Shown piece after piece: positions 4,965 to 5,125 of a stretch of DNA of 5,125 bases. The position numbers and the translations under genes were made by a program. The notes below the pieces were generated by a model. It was not told the DNA's origin. It saw only the letters and a list, made by a program, of their open reading frames with translations, and did not search any database. Numbering within the stretch: the first letter of the stretch is position 1; every line of letters starts with the position of its first letter. Source of the DNA: Ruminococcus flavefaciens (GTDB lineage: Bacteria; Bacillota; Clostridia; Oscillospirales; Ruminococcaceae); assembly GCA_902792495.1 (NCBI GenBank), contig CADBAC010000121.1, forward strand, positions 1 through 5,125, read 5' to 3'.

Positions 4965-5125
4965 TAGAACATAAAACAAAAGAAGTGAAATAAAGAATTA
5001 AAGGCGCACCTCACTTTTCGCACTGAATATGTGGCGTCCAACGGAAGTGTCCTTGTGACTATAGATCAAAGCTGATCTGAAACGTTCCATTCCTCATAAT
5101 AAATTAACAGCCAATATCACAAATG
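4965..5125. other. Non-coding tail of the window with small stems
   Basis: I find no supported gene here. AGATCA (5063-5068) and TGATCT (5073-5078) form a perfect 6-bp stem with an AAGC loop. AAGTGA (4983-4988) can pair with TCACTT (5012-5017), which is followed by TT, but the 23-nt loop makes it a poor terminator. The final ATG (5123-5125) is at the window edge without an SD. A 30-codon minus-strand frame (5090 down to 4998) has no properly spaced SD. Confidence 0.4.

Noticed and set aside
4706..5041. 111-codon minus-strand ORF, and a 30-codon frame from 5090
   Set aside because: Most of the former is antisense to the dockerin domain. The latter has no properly spaced SD and no recognisable family.
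1..5125. CRISPR array, tRNA, rRNA or riboswitch
   Set aside because: I saw no regularly spaced direct repeats, no cloverleaf pattern, no rRNA-like sequence and no known riboswitch core on either strand.

Overview
The window looks like chromosomal DNA from a low-to-mid GC Firmicute, most likely a cellulosome-forming Ruminococcus or close relative (Oscillospiraceae). The reasons are a secreted protein with a C-terminal type I dockerin, an ECF sigma/membrane anti-sigma pair of the type common in gut clostridia, strong AAGGAGG-type ribosome binding sites and TGCTATAAT-type promoters. Genus assignment is inference from these features, not from a marker gene.

Left part (1-936, minus strand): a compact transcription unit read leftwards. 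It runs from a near-consensus promoter (TTGACT, 17 nt, TATAAT; 936-908), through a small membrane-protein reading frame that is now broken by a stop codon and probably a frameshift (891-695), to an intact DUF3592-like two-helix membrane protein (675-103) and a hairpin/U-tract terminator (76-41).

Middle part (937-1455): no intact sizeable gene. A second copy of the same terminator family lies at 1014-979, so the left unit is bracketed by two related terminators. Next to it is a 96-bp element with exact 14-bp terminal inverted repeats and an inner hairpin (1029-1124). I see nothing recognisable from about 1135 to 1214. A promoter-like site and an unrecognised 39-codon ORF (1262-1381) follow, and then an ECF-type promoter (1398-1428).

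Right part (1398-4964, plus strand): an ECF sigma-factor gene stopped by an in-frame TAA exactly where a tyrosine is expected at the start of the sigma-4 helix-turn-helix. It is followed by a single-pass membrane anti-sigma-like protein (DUF4179-like) and then a 615-residue secreted protein. That protein carries two tandem copies of a roughly 240-residue module, each ending in a bacterial Ig-like domain, plus a C-terminal dockerin, and has no catalytic domain that I recognise. The layout suggests an envelope-sensing sigma/anti-sigma switch beside an extracellular, probably scaffold-bound, protein. The sigma factor as read here cannot bind -35 DNA normally, so the switch may be dead or the anti-sigma orphaned.

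The last 161 bp (4965-5125) hold no supported gene, only small stems. The points most worth checking are the broken sigma gene with its retained promoter and anti-sigma, the broken small ORF behind a strong promoter, the paired terminators and inverted-repeat element, and the non-catalytic duplicated-module dockerin protein.
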